A stretch of DNA of 64,000 nt. Source: Rhodobacter xanthinilyticus (lineage in GTDB: Bacteria; Pseudomonadota; Alphaproteobacteria; Rhodobacterales; Rhodobacteraceae). Position 1 is the first letter of the stretch; each line of letters opens with the position of its first letter. The notes under the pieces are model-generated. The model saw only the letters and a list, made by a program, of their open reading frames with translations. It ran no database searches and was not told the DNA's origin. Position numbers and translations under genes: made by a program. This document shows positions 26,987 to 37,423 of this stretch, one piece after another. The stretch spans positions 1,328,501 through 1,392,500 of the forward strand of contig NZ_CP017781.1 in NCBI RefSeq assembly GCF_001856665.1, written 5' to 3'.

Positions 26987-29758
26987 ATGAACTTTGCATC
27001 GCGCCTGACCCGCTGCCCCCTGCCGTTCGAGCCCGACCGTGGCGCCGATCTGGCGGCCGATTTTTCCGACCTCGCCCCCGAGATCGTCGCGCTGATCCGC
27101 GGCACGGCGGGCTGTTCGCCCTATCTCGCGGGGCTGATGACGCGCGAGGCCGAGTGGCTGCGCGCGGCGCTCGCGGCGGGGCCGGAGGCGGCCGAGGCCG
27201 AGGAGCTTGGCCGGCTCGACGCGGTGGCGCTCGACGATCTCGCCGAGGAGCTTCGCCGCGCCAAGCGCCGCATCGCGCTGCTTGCGGGGCTCGCCGATCT
27301 CGGCGGGGTCTGGTCGCTCGAGGAGGTCACCGGCGCGCTCACCCGGCTGGCGGACCGCGCGACCGGCTGCGCGCTCACCCGCCTGACCGCCGAGGAGATC
27401 CGCCGCGGCAAGATCCCCGGCGCGCAGCCCGAAGACGCCCGGACCGCCGCCGGGATGGTCGCGATCGCGATGGGCAAGATGGGCGCGCATGAGCTCAATT
27501 ATTCCTCCGATATCGACCTGATCTGCCTCTTCGATCAAAGCCGCTTCGACCCGGATGACGTGATGGACGCGCGCGCCGCCTTCATCCGCGTCACCCGCAA
27601 GATGGCGGCGATGCTCTCCGATATCACCGCGGGCGGCTATGTCTTCCGCACCGATCTGCGGCTGCGCCCCGATGCCTCGGTGACGCCGGTCTGCATTTCG
27701 ATGGCCTCGGCCGAGCTCTATTACGAGGCCGAGGGCCGCACCTGGGAGCGCGCGGCCTATATCAAGGCGCGCCCCTGTGCGGGCGATCTGGCCGCGGGGG
27801 CGCGGTTTTTGCGCACGCTCACCCCGTTCGTCTGGCGCAAACACCTTGATTTCGCAGCGATTCAGGATGCCCACCACATGCGCCTGCGGATCCGCGACCA
27901 CAAGGGCCTGAACGGCCCGATCTCGGTGCCGGGCCATAATATCAAGCTCGGCCAGGGCGGCATCCGCGAGATCGAATTCTTCACCCAGACCCGCCAGCTG
28001 ATCGCCGGCGGGCGCGATGCGAGCCTGCGCGACCCGACGACCGTGGGGGGGCTGCGCGCGCTTGCCGCGCAGGGCTGGGTGCCCGCCGATGTCGCCGAGG
28101 AGCTGACCCGCCATTACCGCGAGCACCGCGATATCGAGCACCGCATCCAGATGGTGAACGACGCCCAGACCCAGCTTCTGCCGGCCTCGCCCGAGGGCGT
28201 GGCGCGGATCGCGGCGATGATGGGCGAGGGCGATGCGGGGGCCTGGACCGCGCGGCTTGGCGCGCGGCTGGCGCGGGTCGAGGCGCTGACCGGGGCGTTT
28301 TTCGCCCCCGGCGAGGCCGAGGACCGGCCCGATCTCTCGCCCGAGGCGGCGGCGACGGTGGAGGGCTGGCGCAGCTATCCCTGCCTGCGTTCGGAGCGGG
28401 CCTGCGCGATCTTCGGCCGGATCGAGCCCGAGATCCTCAAGCGGCTGACGCGGAGCGCCAACCCCGATGAGGCGCTGCGGCAATTCGATGGCTTTCTCAA
28501 AGGCTTGCCGGCCGGAGTTCAACTCTTTTCGCTGTTTGACGCGAACCCGCAGCTGATCGACCTGATCGTCGATATCTGCGCCACGGCGCCCGCGCTCGCG
28601 GCCCATCTGTCGCGCAATTCGGGCGTGCTCGATGCGGTGATCGGCGGGTCGTTCTTTGCGCCCTGGCCGGGGCCCGCGGGGCTCGCCGAGAGTTTCGCCG
28701 CGGCGCTCGAGGCCGCGCCCGATTATGAGAAAAAGCTCGATGCGGCAAGGCGTTGGGCCAAGGAGTTCAAGTTCCGCGTGGGGGTGCATCACCTGCGCGG
28801 CCTGAGCGACGCGGCCGAGGTCGCGCGCCAATATGCCGAGATCGCCGGGGCGGCGGTGGCGGGGCTCTGGCCGCAGGTTCTGGCCGAGTTCGCCGCCAAA
28901 CACGGGCCTGCGCCGGGGCGCGGCGCGGCGGTGGTGGCGATGGGCTCGCTCGGCGCCGAGCGGCTCAATGCCTCCTCGGATCTCGACCTGATCGTGATCT
29001 ATGACGCGCAGGGCGTCGAGCAATCCGAGGGCCGCAAGCCCTTGGCCACGCGCGCTTATTTCGCGCGCCTGACGCAGGCGCTGATCACCGCGCTGACCGC
29101 GCCGATGCCCGAGGGGCGGCTTTACGAGGTCGATATGCGGCTGCGGCCCTCGGGGCGGCAGGGGCCGGTGGCGGTCTCGCTCGAGAGTTTCGAGAGCTAC
29201 CAGATGGGCGAGGCCTGGACCTGGGAGCATCTGGCGCTGACGCGGGCGCGGGTGATCGCGGGGGAGGCGAGCCTTGGCGCCGATATCGAGACGGTGCGGC
29301 GCGCGGTTCTGGGCGCGAAGGGGCGCGAGGCGCGGGTGATGCCGGACTTGGCCGAGATGCGCGCGCGGATTTTTGCCGCCAAGGCCTCCGATGGCGCCTG
29401 GGAGGCCAAGATCGGCCCCGGGCGGCTGCAAGATATTGAACTGCTTGCACAAAGTTTTGCGCTCCGAGCGGGCGATCCGGCCCGGCGGGTGGAGGCGCAG
29501 CTGCGGCTGGGGCCGCGCGCGGGGCTGATCGGCAAGGCCGAGGGCGAGGCGCTGGCGGCGGCCTATCGGTTCCTGTGGCGGTTGCAGGCGGGGGGGCGGT
29601 TGCTCACTGACCGGCCGCTCGATATGGAGGCGATCGGCGAGGGCGGGAGGGCGTTCCTGTTGCGCGAGACCGATGCCGAGAGCCTCGCGGCGCTTGCCGC
29701 GCGGCTGGAGGAAACGACCACGGAGGTGGCCGCGATCGTCGATGCGGCCTTGGTGTGA
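26987..29758 (+). CDS. glnE: Bifunctional glutamine synthetase adenylyltransferase/adenylyl-removing enzyme
   Basis: Controls glutamine synthetase by adding or removing AMP in response to PII and glutamine. 923 residues. The two nucleotidyltransferase domains are clear: the N-terminal deadenylylase has GKMGAHELNYSSDIDLICLF (about 161-180) and the C-terminal adenylylase GSLGAERLNASSDLDLIVIY (about 650-669), both with the D-x-D metal pair; a PII-binding-type linker is between. Each domain is followed by an RLRPD/RLRPSGRQGP substrate motif. It is followed at 15 bases by a small gene. Confidence 0.95.
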   Translation: MNFASRLTRCPLPFEPDRGADLAADFSDLAPEIVALIRGTAGCSPYLAGLMTREAEWLRAALAAGPEAAEAEELGRLDAVALDDLAEELRRAKRRIALLAGLADLGGVWSLEEVTGALTRLADRATGCALTRLTAEEIRRGKIPGAQPEDARTAAGMVAIAMGKMGAHELNYSSDIDLICLFDQSRFDPDDVMDARAAFIRVTRKMAAMLSDITAGGYVFRTDLRLRPDASVTPVCISMASAELYYEAEGRTWERAAYIKARPCAGDLAAGARFLRTLTPFVWRKHLDFAAIQDAHHMRLRIRDHKGLNGPISVPGHNIKLGQGGIREIEFFTQTRQLIAGGRDASLRDPTTVGGLRALAAQGWVPADVAEELTRHYREHRDIEHRIQMVNDAQTQLLPASPEGVARIAAMMGEGDAGAWTARLGARLARVEALTGAFFAPGEAEDRPDLSPEAAATVEGWRSYPCLRSERACAIFGRIEPEILKRLTRSANPDEALRQFDGFLKGLPAGVQLFSLFDANPQLIDLIVDICATAPALAAHLSRNSGVLDAVIGGSFFAPWPGPAGLAESFAAALEAAPDYEKKLDAARRWAKEFKFRVGVHHLRGLSDAAEVARQYAEIAGAAVAGLWPQVLAEFAAKHGPAPGRGAAVVAMGSLGAERLNASSDLDLIVIYDAQGVEQSEGRKPLATRAYFARLTQALITALTAPMPEGRLYEVDMRLRPSGRQGPVAVSLESFESYQMGEAWTWEHLALTRARVIAGEASLGADIETVRRAVLGAKGREARVMPDLAEMRARIFAAKASDGAWEAKIGPGRLQDIELLAQSFALRAGDPARRVEAQLRLGPRAGLIGKAEGEALAAAYRFLWRLQAGGRLLTDRPLDMEAIGEGGRAFLLRETDAESLAALAARLEETTTEVAAIVDAALV

Positions 29759-29773
29759 ATGGCGAGGAAAATC

Positions 29774-30043
29774 ATGGAGTTGCGTGACGCTGACCCGAAG
29801 GGGTTGATCCGCGAGAGCTATCGGATCGAGGGGATCACCGTCGAGGAATGTCGCTCGATCTTCCTCGATTGGGCGCTGAGCATCGCCGCGCAGACCGACC
29901 CGCAGGAGGCGATGCGCGCGCTGATCGCGGCTTATGGGGCGGAGCCCGCGCATCCGATGACCGGGGTGCTGACCGAGGGGCTGACGAAACCCGCCGGCGG
30001 CGGTGGCCGGCGCGGCGGGCGGGCAGGGCGCGTCAGCGGCTGA
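29774..30043 (+). CDS. Small uncharacterised protein downstream of glnE
   Basis: 89 residues, function not recognised. The N-terminal two thirds (MELRDADPKGLIRESYRIEG, VEECRSIFLDWALSIA, AMRALIAAYG) look like a compact folded domain; the C-terminus is Gly/Arg-rich (GGGGRRGGRAGRVSG). GAGGA 5 bases upstream favours ATG 29774 over 29759. It is very likely translated from the glnE transcript. Its last 11 bases overlap the end of eda on the other strand. Confidence 0.7.
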   Translation: MELRDADPKGLIRESYRIEGITVEECRSIFLDWALSIAAQTDPQEAMRALIAAYGAEPAHPMTGVLTEGLTKPAGGGGRRGGRAGRVSG

Positions 30044-30674
30044 GCCCCGCCGCCTCCCGCGCGAGCGCCTCGATCCCGGCCCAATCGCCCCGGGCCAGCA
30101 ATGCCTCGGGCGCGAGCCACGAGCCCCCCGCGCAGATCACATTGGGCAGCGCAAGATAGTCGGGCGCCGAGGCCAGCGTGATCCCGCCGGTCGGGCAGAA
30201 GCTGACCTGCGGCAGCGGCCCGCCGAGCGCCTTGAGCGCGCCCGCACCCCCCGAGGTCGCGGCGGGGAAGAATTTCAGCATGTCATAGCCCCAGTCGAGC
30301 GCCTGCATCACCTCCGAGGCGGTGACCGCGCCGGGCAGGAGCGCGAGCCCCTCCTCCTCGGCGGCGCGCACCAGCCGCTCGGTGAGCCCCGGCGAGACGC
30401 CAAACCGCGCGCCCGCGGCCTTCGCGGCCTTCACATCGGCGGGTGTGAGCAGTGTGCCCGCGCCCACCACCCCGCCCTCGACCTCGGCCATCGCCCGGAT
30501 CACATCGAGCGCGGCGGGGGTGCGCAGCGTCACCTCGAGCGCCGGCAGCCCCCCCGCGACGAGCGCCCGGGCCAGAGGCTGCGCGAGTGCGGCGTCCTTG
30601 ACCACCAGAACCGGGATGATCGGCGCGAGGCCGCAAAGCGCGCGCGCGGCGGCGGATTGTTCGGCGGGGGTCAT
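30033..30674 (-). CDS. eda: 2-dehydro-3-deoxy-6-phosphogluconate (KDPG) aldolase
   Basis: Cleaves KDPG to pyruvate and glyceraldehyde-3-phosphate, the last step of the Entner-Doudoroff pathway. 213 residues, class I aldolase. It has the catalytic Glu in LEVTLRTP, GAGTLLTPADV, the Schiff-base Lys in DMLKFFPA and the phosphate loop CPTGGI. It follows edd by 109 bases, in which a 52-base inverted repeat sits. Its end overlaps the small gene downstream of glnE by 11 bases, tail to tail. Confidence 0.95.
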   Translation of the reverse strand: MTPAEQSAAARALCGLAPIIPVLVVKDAALAQPLARALVAGGLPALEVTLRTPAALDVIRAMAEVEGGVVGAGTLLTPADVKAAKAAGARFGVSPGLTERLVRAAEEEGLALLPGAVTASEVMQALDWGYDMLKFFPAATSGGAGALKALGGPLPQVSFCPTGGITLASAPDYLALPNVICAGGSWLAPEALLARGDWAGIEALAREAAGLSR

Positions 30675-30713
30675 GCAAGGTCCTTTCGTCGCGATGGCGG
30701 AGAGGGCAGAAGA

Positions 30714-30765
30714 GCGTATTTATGCCAAGAAGAAACGCAGGGTCTTCTTCTTGGCCCAAATACGC
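30714..30765. repeat. Stop-codon-associated repeat, class A, complete palindrome (A2)
   Basis: Left arm 30714-30734 (GCGTATTTATGCCAAGAAGA plus A) and right arm 30745-30765 are complementary at 19 of 21 positions around a 10-base loop. It begins 18 bases beyond the edd stop and lies between edd and eda. It could stabilise the upstream message, reduce eda expression or act as a partial terminator. The stem lacks a following T-run. Confidence 0.75.
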
Positions 30766-30783
30766 AAAATTCCACGGGTTTCA

Positions 30784-32601
<1,818 letters not shown>

Positions 32602-32655
32602 GGAGCTCTCTCGATCGGTCTTGGGCCGGGGCGGGGCGCCGCGGCGGTTGGGCTC

Positions 32656-32684
32656 TATCTAATGCGTTAGCGCTAACAAATCAA
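32656..32684 (-). promoter_or_regulatory. edd promoter with LacI-type operator in the spacer
   Basis: On the minus strand TTGATT (32684-32679), a 17-base spacer and TAGATA (32661-32656). The palindrome GTTAGCGCTAAC (32666-32677) fills most of the spacer, so a bound protein would exclude RNA polymerase. The identical 12-base palindrome lies in the zwf promoter. The central CG and the shape are typical of LacI-family operators. Confidence 0.8.
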
Positions 32685-32831
32685 CTCTCCACCCCAGTCG
32701 CCAGTTGACCGGGCGCCTTGACCCTAGGGCAAGGGCGATTCCGCGAAATCGTGCGAGAATGAACCATTTTTTGCCACAATGCGCGCGCAGCATGCAAGCC
32801 GAGCCAGAATGGTCGAACCGGAGGCAAAGCC

Positions 32832-33473
32832 ATGAAACCGCTGCTGAAACCGATCCGTCTCGTGGGCGCGCTGGGCGTTCTCGCGCTGCTTGCGGCCTGT
32901 GGGGGGGGCGAGCCCGCCACGCGCAGCCTGAGCGCGGCCTCGGATCTGCCGCAGGTGAGCGCGCCGGCCGTTGCGCCGCTGTGGAATGTGGTCGGCGTGA
33001 GCGTCGATGTGCCGCAAAGCCTGCATGTTTCGGAGGCGAACCTCTACTACCCGATCGCCGATATCGTCTGGCGCGGCGAGGCCCGCGGCGACCGGCGCGC
33101 GCAGGTGCGCGCCATCTTCACCGATGCCGCGACGCGCGCCACCGAGGGGATGCACAAGGGCCGCCCGGTCACCGTCGATATCGAGGTCACGCGCTTTCAC
33201 GCGGTCACCGAGAAGGTGCGCTACACCTTCGGCGGCACCTACAGCATGAAATTCCTCGTCACGCTGCATGATGCGCAGACCGGCGAAGAGATCGGCGCGC
33301 CGCGCTTTGTCGATGCCTCGCATCCGGCCTCGGGCGGGCAGAAGGCGATCGATGAAGAGGCGCGCGGGCTGACCCAGAAGGTCGTGGTCACCGATTTCCT
33401 CTCCAAGGCGATCGCGGCCGAGCTTGCGCGGCCCGTCTCCGCGCAGGGCGAGGCGATCGCCTCGGCCCAGTGA
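32832..33473 (+). CDS. Putative lipoprotein, DUF6778-like
   Basis: 213 residues with a lipoprotein signal: basic start, LVGALGVLALLAACGGG, lipobox LLAAC with Cys23. The mature part has no motif I can name with certainty; it resembles DUF6778 lipoproteins of Rhodobacterales (DVPQSLHVSEANLYYPIADI, VTRFHAVTEKVRYTFGGTYSM). Probably inner- or outer-membrane anchored in the periplasm. It is single, on the plus strand, directly divergent from edd with about 150 bases between. Confidence 0.72.
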   Translation: MKPLLKPIRLVGALGVLALLAACGGGEPATRSLSAASDLPQVSAPAVAPLWNVVGVSVDVPQSLHVSEANLYYPIADIVWRGEARGDRRAQVRAIFTDAATRATEGMHKGRPVTVDIEVTRFHAVTEKVRYTFGGTYSMKFLVTLHDAQTGEEIGAPRFVDASHPASGGQKAIDEEARGLTQKVVVTDFLSKAIAAELARPVSAQGEAIASAQ

Positions 33474-33542
33474 GCGGCTTCTCTCGGCGGCCAAAACGCG
33501 TTAGAGGGGGCGGGAACGCCCCCTTTCTCATGCGGTTTCCAG

Positions 33543-34742
33543 ATGAATGAACAGATTTCCCGCCCGGTCGTGCGGCTGCGCCCCAAGGCCGAGGCCCGCG
33601 CCATCCGCCATGGGTTCCCTTGGGTCTATGCCGATGAGCTGGTGACCGACCGGCGCACCTCGAACCTCGCCCCCGGCGCGATCGCGACGCTCGAAGATGC
33701 CGAGCGGCGCCCGCTTGCCACCGTCACCGTCAACACCGCCTCGAAGATCATCGCGCGCGTGCTCGACCGCGACCCGGGCGCCGAGATCACGCAAGCCTGG
33801 CTCACCGCGCGCCTCGCCCATGCCCAGGCGCTGCGCGAGCGGCTCTTTGATGCGCCCTTCTACCGGCTCGTCCATGCCGAGGCCGATGGCCTGCCCGGCG
33901 TGATCATCGACCGCTTCGGCGACACCGCGGTGATCCAGCCCAATGCCGCCTGGGCCGAGGCCCATATCGAGGCGCTCGCCGCCGCGCTGGCCGAGGTCAC
34001 CGGCGTCACCACCATCGTCAAGAACGGCTCGGGGCGCGCGCGCGGGCTCGAGGGGCTGGCCGAGGAGATGGTCGTGCTGAAGGGCGCGGTCGCCGGGCCG
34101 ATCGAGGTGCCGATGAACGGCGCGCTCTACATGGCCGATGTGATGGGCGGGCAGAAGACCGGCCTCTTCTACGATCAGCGCCCGAACCATGCCTTTGCCG
34201 CGCGGCTCGCGCGCGGCGCGCGGGTGCTCGATGTCTTCTCGCATGTCGGCGGCTTTGCGCTCGCCTGTCTGGCGGGCGGCGCCGAGAGCGCGCTCGCGGT
34301 CGATGCCTCGGCCGCGGCGCTCGGGCTGGCCACGCAGGGCGCCGAGGCGATGGGGGCGGGGGCGCGCTTTGCCACCCGTCAGGGCGATGCTTTCGCCACG
34401 CTCGAGGCGCTGGCCGCCGAGGGCGCGCAGTTCGATCTGGTGATCTGCGACCCGCCCGCCTTCGCGCCGGCGAAATCGGCGCTTCAGGCGGGCTTGCGCG
34501 CCTATGAGCGGATCGCGCGGCTCGCCGCGCCGCTCGTCGCGCCCGGCGGCTATCTCGGGCTCTGCTCGTGCTCGCATGCGGCCGATCTGGCGCAGTTCCG
34601 CGCGGCCTCGGCGCGCGGCATCGGCAAGGCCGGGCGGCGCGGGCAGCTTCTGCACACCGGCTACGCCGGCCCCGATCACCCGATGCTGCCGCAGCTCGCC
34701 GAATCGGGCTATCTCAAATCGCTGGTCTTCCGGCTCGATTGA
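33543..34742 (+). CDS. RlmI-like class I SAM-dependent RNA methyltransferase
   Basis: 399 residues. It has an N-terminal PUA-like RNA-binding domain (AIRHGFPWVYADEL, residues 20-33), a middle domain with the substrate-side YRLVHAEADGLPGVIIDRFG motif, and the SAM domain (RVLDVFSHVGGFALACLAGG; catalytic DPPAFAP; CSCSHA with a conserved Cys). The family includes RlmI, which makes m5C in 23S rRNA. The known Rhodobacter version is, as I recall, called the RSP_2647 family. Its TGA overlaps the ATG of the PIN gene by one base. Confidence 0.88.
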   Translation: MNEQISRPVVRLRPKAEARAIRHGFPWVYADELVTDRRTSNLAPGAIATLEDAERRPLATVTVNTASKIIARVLDRDPGAEITQAWLTARLAHAQALRERLFDAPFYRLVHAEADGLPGVIIDRFGDTAVIQPNAAWAEAHIEALAAALAEVTGVTTIVKNGSGRARGLEGLAEEMVVLKGAVAGPIEVPMNGALYMADVMGGQKTGLFYDQRPNHAFAARLARGARVLDVFSHVGGFALACLAGGAESALAVDASAAALGLATQGAEAMGAGARFATRQGDAFATLEALAAEGAQFDLVICDPPAFAPAKSALQAGLRAYERIARLAAPLVAPGGYLGLCSCSHAADLAQFRAASARGIGKAGRRGQLLHTGYAGPDHPMLPQLAESGYLKSLVFRLD

Positions 34743-35284
34743 TGCGGCTCTTGCTCGACGCCTGTGTGCTGGTGCCGACCGTGCTGCGCGAGATCCTGAT
34801 CGGGGTCGCGCGGCGCGGGCTTTATGAGCCGCTCTGGTCGGCGCGGATCCTGGAGGAATGGGCGCGCGCGGCGGCCCGCTTCGGCCCCGCGCAAGAGGCG
34901 CTCGCGCGCGGCCAGATCGCGCTTTTGCGCGCCGAATTTCCCCGCGCCGAGGTGGCCGCGCGCCCGGGCCTCGAGGCACGCCTGCATCTGCCCGATGCCA
35001 ACGACATCCACGTCCTCGCCGCCGCGATCGCGGGCAACGCCGAGGCGATCGTGACCTTCAACGCGGCCGATTTTCCGCGCGGCGTGCTGGCGGGCGAGGG
35101 GCTTGCGCGGCGCGACCCGGATGGGCTTTTGTGGGAGCTCTGGTCGGGCGACCCCGCGCCGGTGGCCGAGGTGGTCGAGGCGGTGCGCGCCGAGGCCGAG
35201 CGCCTCTCGGGCGAGGCGCAGCCCCTGCGCGCGCTCCTCAAACGGGCGAAACTGCCGCGCCTTGGCAAGGCTTTGGGCGCATGA
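34742..35284 (+). CDS. PIN-domain protein (putative ribonuclease) downstream of the RNA methyltransferase
   Basis: 180 residues; PIN domain in residues 1-120. The acidic metal-binding set is present: Asp6 in LLLDACVLVPT, Glu38/Glu39, Asp85 and Asp88 in DANDIHVLAAA, Asp110 in VTFNAADFP. A C-terminal helical extension (residues 121-180) is beyond normal VapC length. No antitoxin gene precedes it; instead its start overlaps the methyltransferase stop (TGATG). I believe this corresponds to the RSP_2648 PIN family of Rhodobacter. Role more likely in RNA processing than as a toxin, but that is inference. Confidence 0.82.
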   Translation: MRLLLDACVLVPTVLREILIGVARRGLYEPLWSARILEEWARAAARFGPAQEALARGQIALLRAEFPRAEVAARPGLEARLHLPDANDIHVLAAAIAGNAEAIVTFNAADFPRGVLAGEGLARRDPDGLLWELWSGDPAPVAEVVEAVRAEAERLSGEAQPLRALLKRAKLPRLGKALGA

Positions 35285-35784
35285 GGCTCGGGTTTGTCAG
35301 CCTCCCCACCCGCGGCGCGGCGGATCAGCTGCTGGCCGAGCTCGCGCGGCGCTGGGCGGCGGCGGGCCGCCCCTGCGTGGCGCTGGTGCGCGCGGCGCCA
35401 GAGGCGCTGGACCCGGCGCGGCCCTGCGAGATGGCGCTCGAACTCTGGCCCGGCGGCCAGATCTACCCGATCTCCCAGGACCTCGGCCCGGGCGCCAATG
35501 CCTGCGCGCTCGATGCCGGCGCGCTCGAGCTTGCCGCCGCCGCCGCCGAGACCGCGCTCGCCCGCGCCCCCGCCGGCGCGCCGCTGATCCTCAACAAATT
35601 CGGCAAGCAAGAGGCCGGCGGCCACGGCCTGCGCCCGCTGATCGGCGCGGCGCTGGCCGAGGGGCGGGCGGTCCTGCTCTCGGTGCCGCCCGAAACCCGC
35701 GCGGCCTTCGAGGCCTTTGCCGAGGGGCTCGGCGCGGAACTTCCGCCCGAAATCGCGGCGCTTGACGATTTCTTGCGCGCCTGA
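35281..35784 (+). CDS. DUF2478 family protein
   Basis: 167 residues. The signature LILNKFGKQEAGGHGLRPLI (about residues 101-120) is that of DUF2478, a family of P-loop-like fold sometimes found beside molybdate genes. An ordinary Walker A motif is not visible at the N-terminus (MRLGFVSLPTRGAADQLLAE), so NTP binding is uncertain. Its ATG overlaps the PIN stop (ATGA), giving a three-gene unit methyltransferase-PIN-DUF2478. The zwf promoter follows. Confidence 0.72.
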   Translation: MRLGFVSLPTRGAADQLLAELARRWAAAGRPCVALVRAAPEALDPARPCEMALELWPGGQIYPISQDLGPGANACALDAGALELAAAAAETALARAPAGAPLILNKFGKQEAGGHGLRPLIGAALAEGRAVLLSVPPETRAAFEAFAEGLGAELPPEIAALDDFLRA

Positions 35785-35829
35785 GCCCGCCCGGCGGCTT
35801 CGGCGCTTCCCCCCCCGCGCGCGTCGCGC

Positions 35830-35858
35830 TAGACTTTTCGGCGAATGCCCGCTAGAAG
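35830..35858 (+). promoter_or_regulatory. Putative zwf promoter
   Basis: TAGACT (35830-35835), a 17-base spacer and TAGAAG (35853-35858). The expected start falls inside the operator at 35863-35878. Confidence 0.55.
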
Positions 35859-35862
35859 GCGA

Positions 35863-35878
35863 CCGTTAGCGCTAACGG
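35863..35878 (+). promoter_or_regulatory. LacI-type operator of zwf-pgl-pgi
   Basis: CCGTTAGCGCTAACGG, a perfect 16-bp palindrome whose inner 12 bases are identical to the operator in the edd promoter. It covers the predicted zwf transcription start. In R. sphaeroides the LacI-family protein CceR controls Entner-Doudoroff genes, so a CceR homologue is the likely binder; that link is inference. Confidence 0.8.
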
Positions 35879-35944
35879 TTGCCGTTGGCCGCGTCCCTCC
35901 CGCGCCTCCCCGCGCGGCCCCGTTCTGGAGTCAATGGAGTTCCA

Positions 35945-37423
35945 ATGGTCTCGCGCGTCATCCCTGTGGACCCTTTCGATCTCGTGGTGTTCGGCGCCAC
36001 TGGCGACCTCGCCAGCCGCAAGATCCTGCCCGGCCTCTATCGGCGTTGGTTTGCCGGCCAGATCCCCGAGGGCGCGCGGATCATCGGCGCGGCGCGCACC
36101 GAGATGGACCGCCCGGCCTTTCTCGACTTCGCCCGCAAACAGATCGACGAACATGTCGGCGCGACGAAACACGACCCCGCGCAGATCGCGGCCTTCCTCG
36201 ATATCCTCGATTATGTGCCGATCGACGCGATGGGCGAGGCGGGCTGGGAGGAGCTGCGGCTGAAACTGCGCCCCGAGGCGATCCGCGCCTTCTACTTCTC
36301 GGTGGGGCCCGCGCTCTTTGGCGCGCTCGCGACGCGGCTCCATGCCCATGGCATCGCCACGCCCGAGGCGCGAATCGTCGTCGAGAAACCCTTCGGCCGC
36401 GATCTGGCCTCGGCGCGCGCGCTCAACGCCACGCTCGCCGCACATTTCGACGAGGCCCAGATCTACCGGATCGACCATTATCTGGGCAAGGAAACCGTCC
36501 AGAACCTGATGGCGGTGCGCTTTGCCAATATCCTCTTCGAGCCGCTCTGGAACGCGCAATTCGTCGACCATGTGCAGATCACCGTGGCCGAAACCGTGGG
36601 CGTGGGCGGGCGCGGCGCCTATTATGACCGCTCGGGCGCGATGCGCGACATGGTGCAAAACCACCTGATGCAGCTTTTGTGTCTGATCGCGATGGAGCCG
36701 CCCTATCACTTCGACCCCGATGCCGTGCGTGATGAAAAGCTCAAGGTTATCAGGGCGCTGCAACCCGTTCCTCAGACGGATATCGTGCGCGGCCAATATC
36801 TCGGGCAGCGCGCCAAGGGGGCCTGCGACACCGATCAGCCGGGCTATCTCGAGGATGTCGGCGACGCGGAGTCGCGCACCGAGAGCTATGTCGCGCTGAA
36901 GGCCTATGTGGCGAACTGGCGCTGGAAGGGCACGCCGTTTTATCTGCGCACCGGCAAGCGGCTGCGCGCGCGGACCTCGGAAATCGCGATCACCTTCAAG
37001 GAGCCGCCGCATTCGATCTTCGACGAGGCCGATGAGAGCTGGCGCGAGAATGTGCTCGTCATCCGGCTGCAGCCGAACGAGGGCATGAACCTCAAGATGA
37101 TGATCAAGGAGCCGGGCCCGGGGGGGATGCGCCTCGTGCAGGTGCCGCTCGACATGTCCTTCGCCGAGGCGCTGGGCGAGGAGGGCACCGACATCCCCGA
37201 CGCCTATGAGCGGCTGATCATGGATGTGATCCGGGGCAACCAGACGCTGTTCATGCGCGGCGACGAGGTCGAGGCGGCCTGGGCCTGGACCGACCCGATC
37301 ATCGCCGGGTTCGAGGCGCGCGGCGACAAGCCCCAGCCCTATGATGCGGGCAGCTCGGGGCCTGAGGATGCGCTCATGCTGATGCATCGCGATGGCCGTC
37401 GCTGGAGGGAAATTCGCGAATGA
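35945..37423 (+). CDS. zwf: Glucose-6-phosphate 1-dehydrogenase
   Basis: Oxidises glucose-6-phosphate to 6-phosphogluconolactone, feeding the Entner-Doudoroff pathway. 492 residues. The nucleotide fold begins DLVVFGATGDLASRKILPGL (G-A-S/T-G-D-L-A) and the active site is RIDHYLGKE. I start at ATG 35945, which has GGAG 7 bases upstream; the frame continues back into the operator. Its stop overlaps the pgl ATG by 4 bases. Confidence 0.97.
   Translation: MVSRVIPVDPFDLVVFGATGDLASRKILPGLYRRWFAGQIPEGARIIGAARTEMDRPAFLDFARKQIDEHVGATKHDPAQIAAFLDILDYVPIDAMGEAGWEELRLKLRPEAIRAFYFSVGPALFGALATRLHAHGIATPEARIVVEKPFGRDLASARALNATLAAHFDEAQIYRIDHYLGKETVQNLMAVRFANILFEPLWNAQFVDHVQITVAETVGVGGRGAYYDRSGAMRDMVQNHLMQLLCLIAMEPPYHFDPDAVRDEKLKVIRALQPVPQTDIVRGQYLGQRAKGACDTDQPGYLEDVGDAESRTESYVALKAYVANWRWKGTPFYLRTGKRLRARTSEIAITFKEPPHSIFDEADESWRENVLVIRLQPNEGMNLKMMIKEPGPGGMRLVQVPLDMSFAEALGEEGTDIPDAYERLIMDVIRGNQTLFMRGDEVEAAWAWTDPIIAGFEARGDKPQPYDAGSSGPEDALMLMHRDGRRWREIRE

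Noticed and set aside
26921..29953. 1010-codon antisense frame opposite glnE
   Set aside because: glnE has both catalytic domains on the other strand; the shadow has no recognisable domain.
34742..35284. VapBC-type toxin-antitoxin locus
   Set aside because: Only a PIN gene is present; the preceding gene is an RNA methyltransferase, not a small DNA-binding antitoxin.
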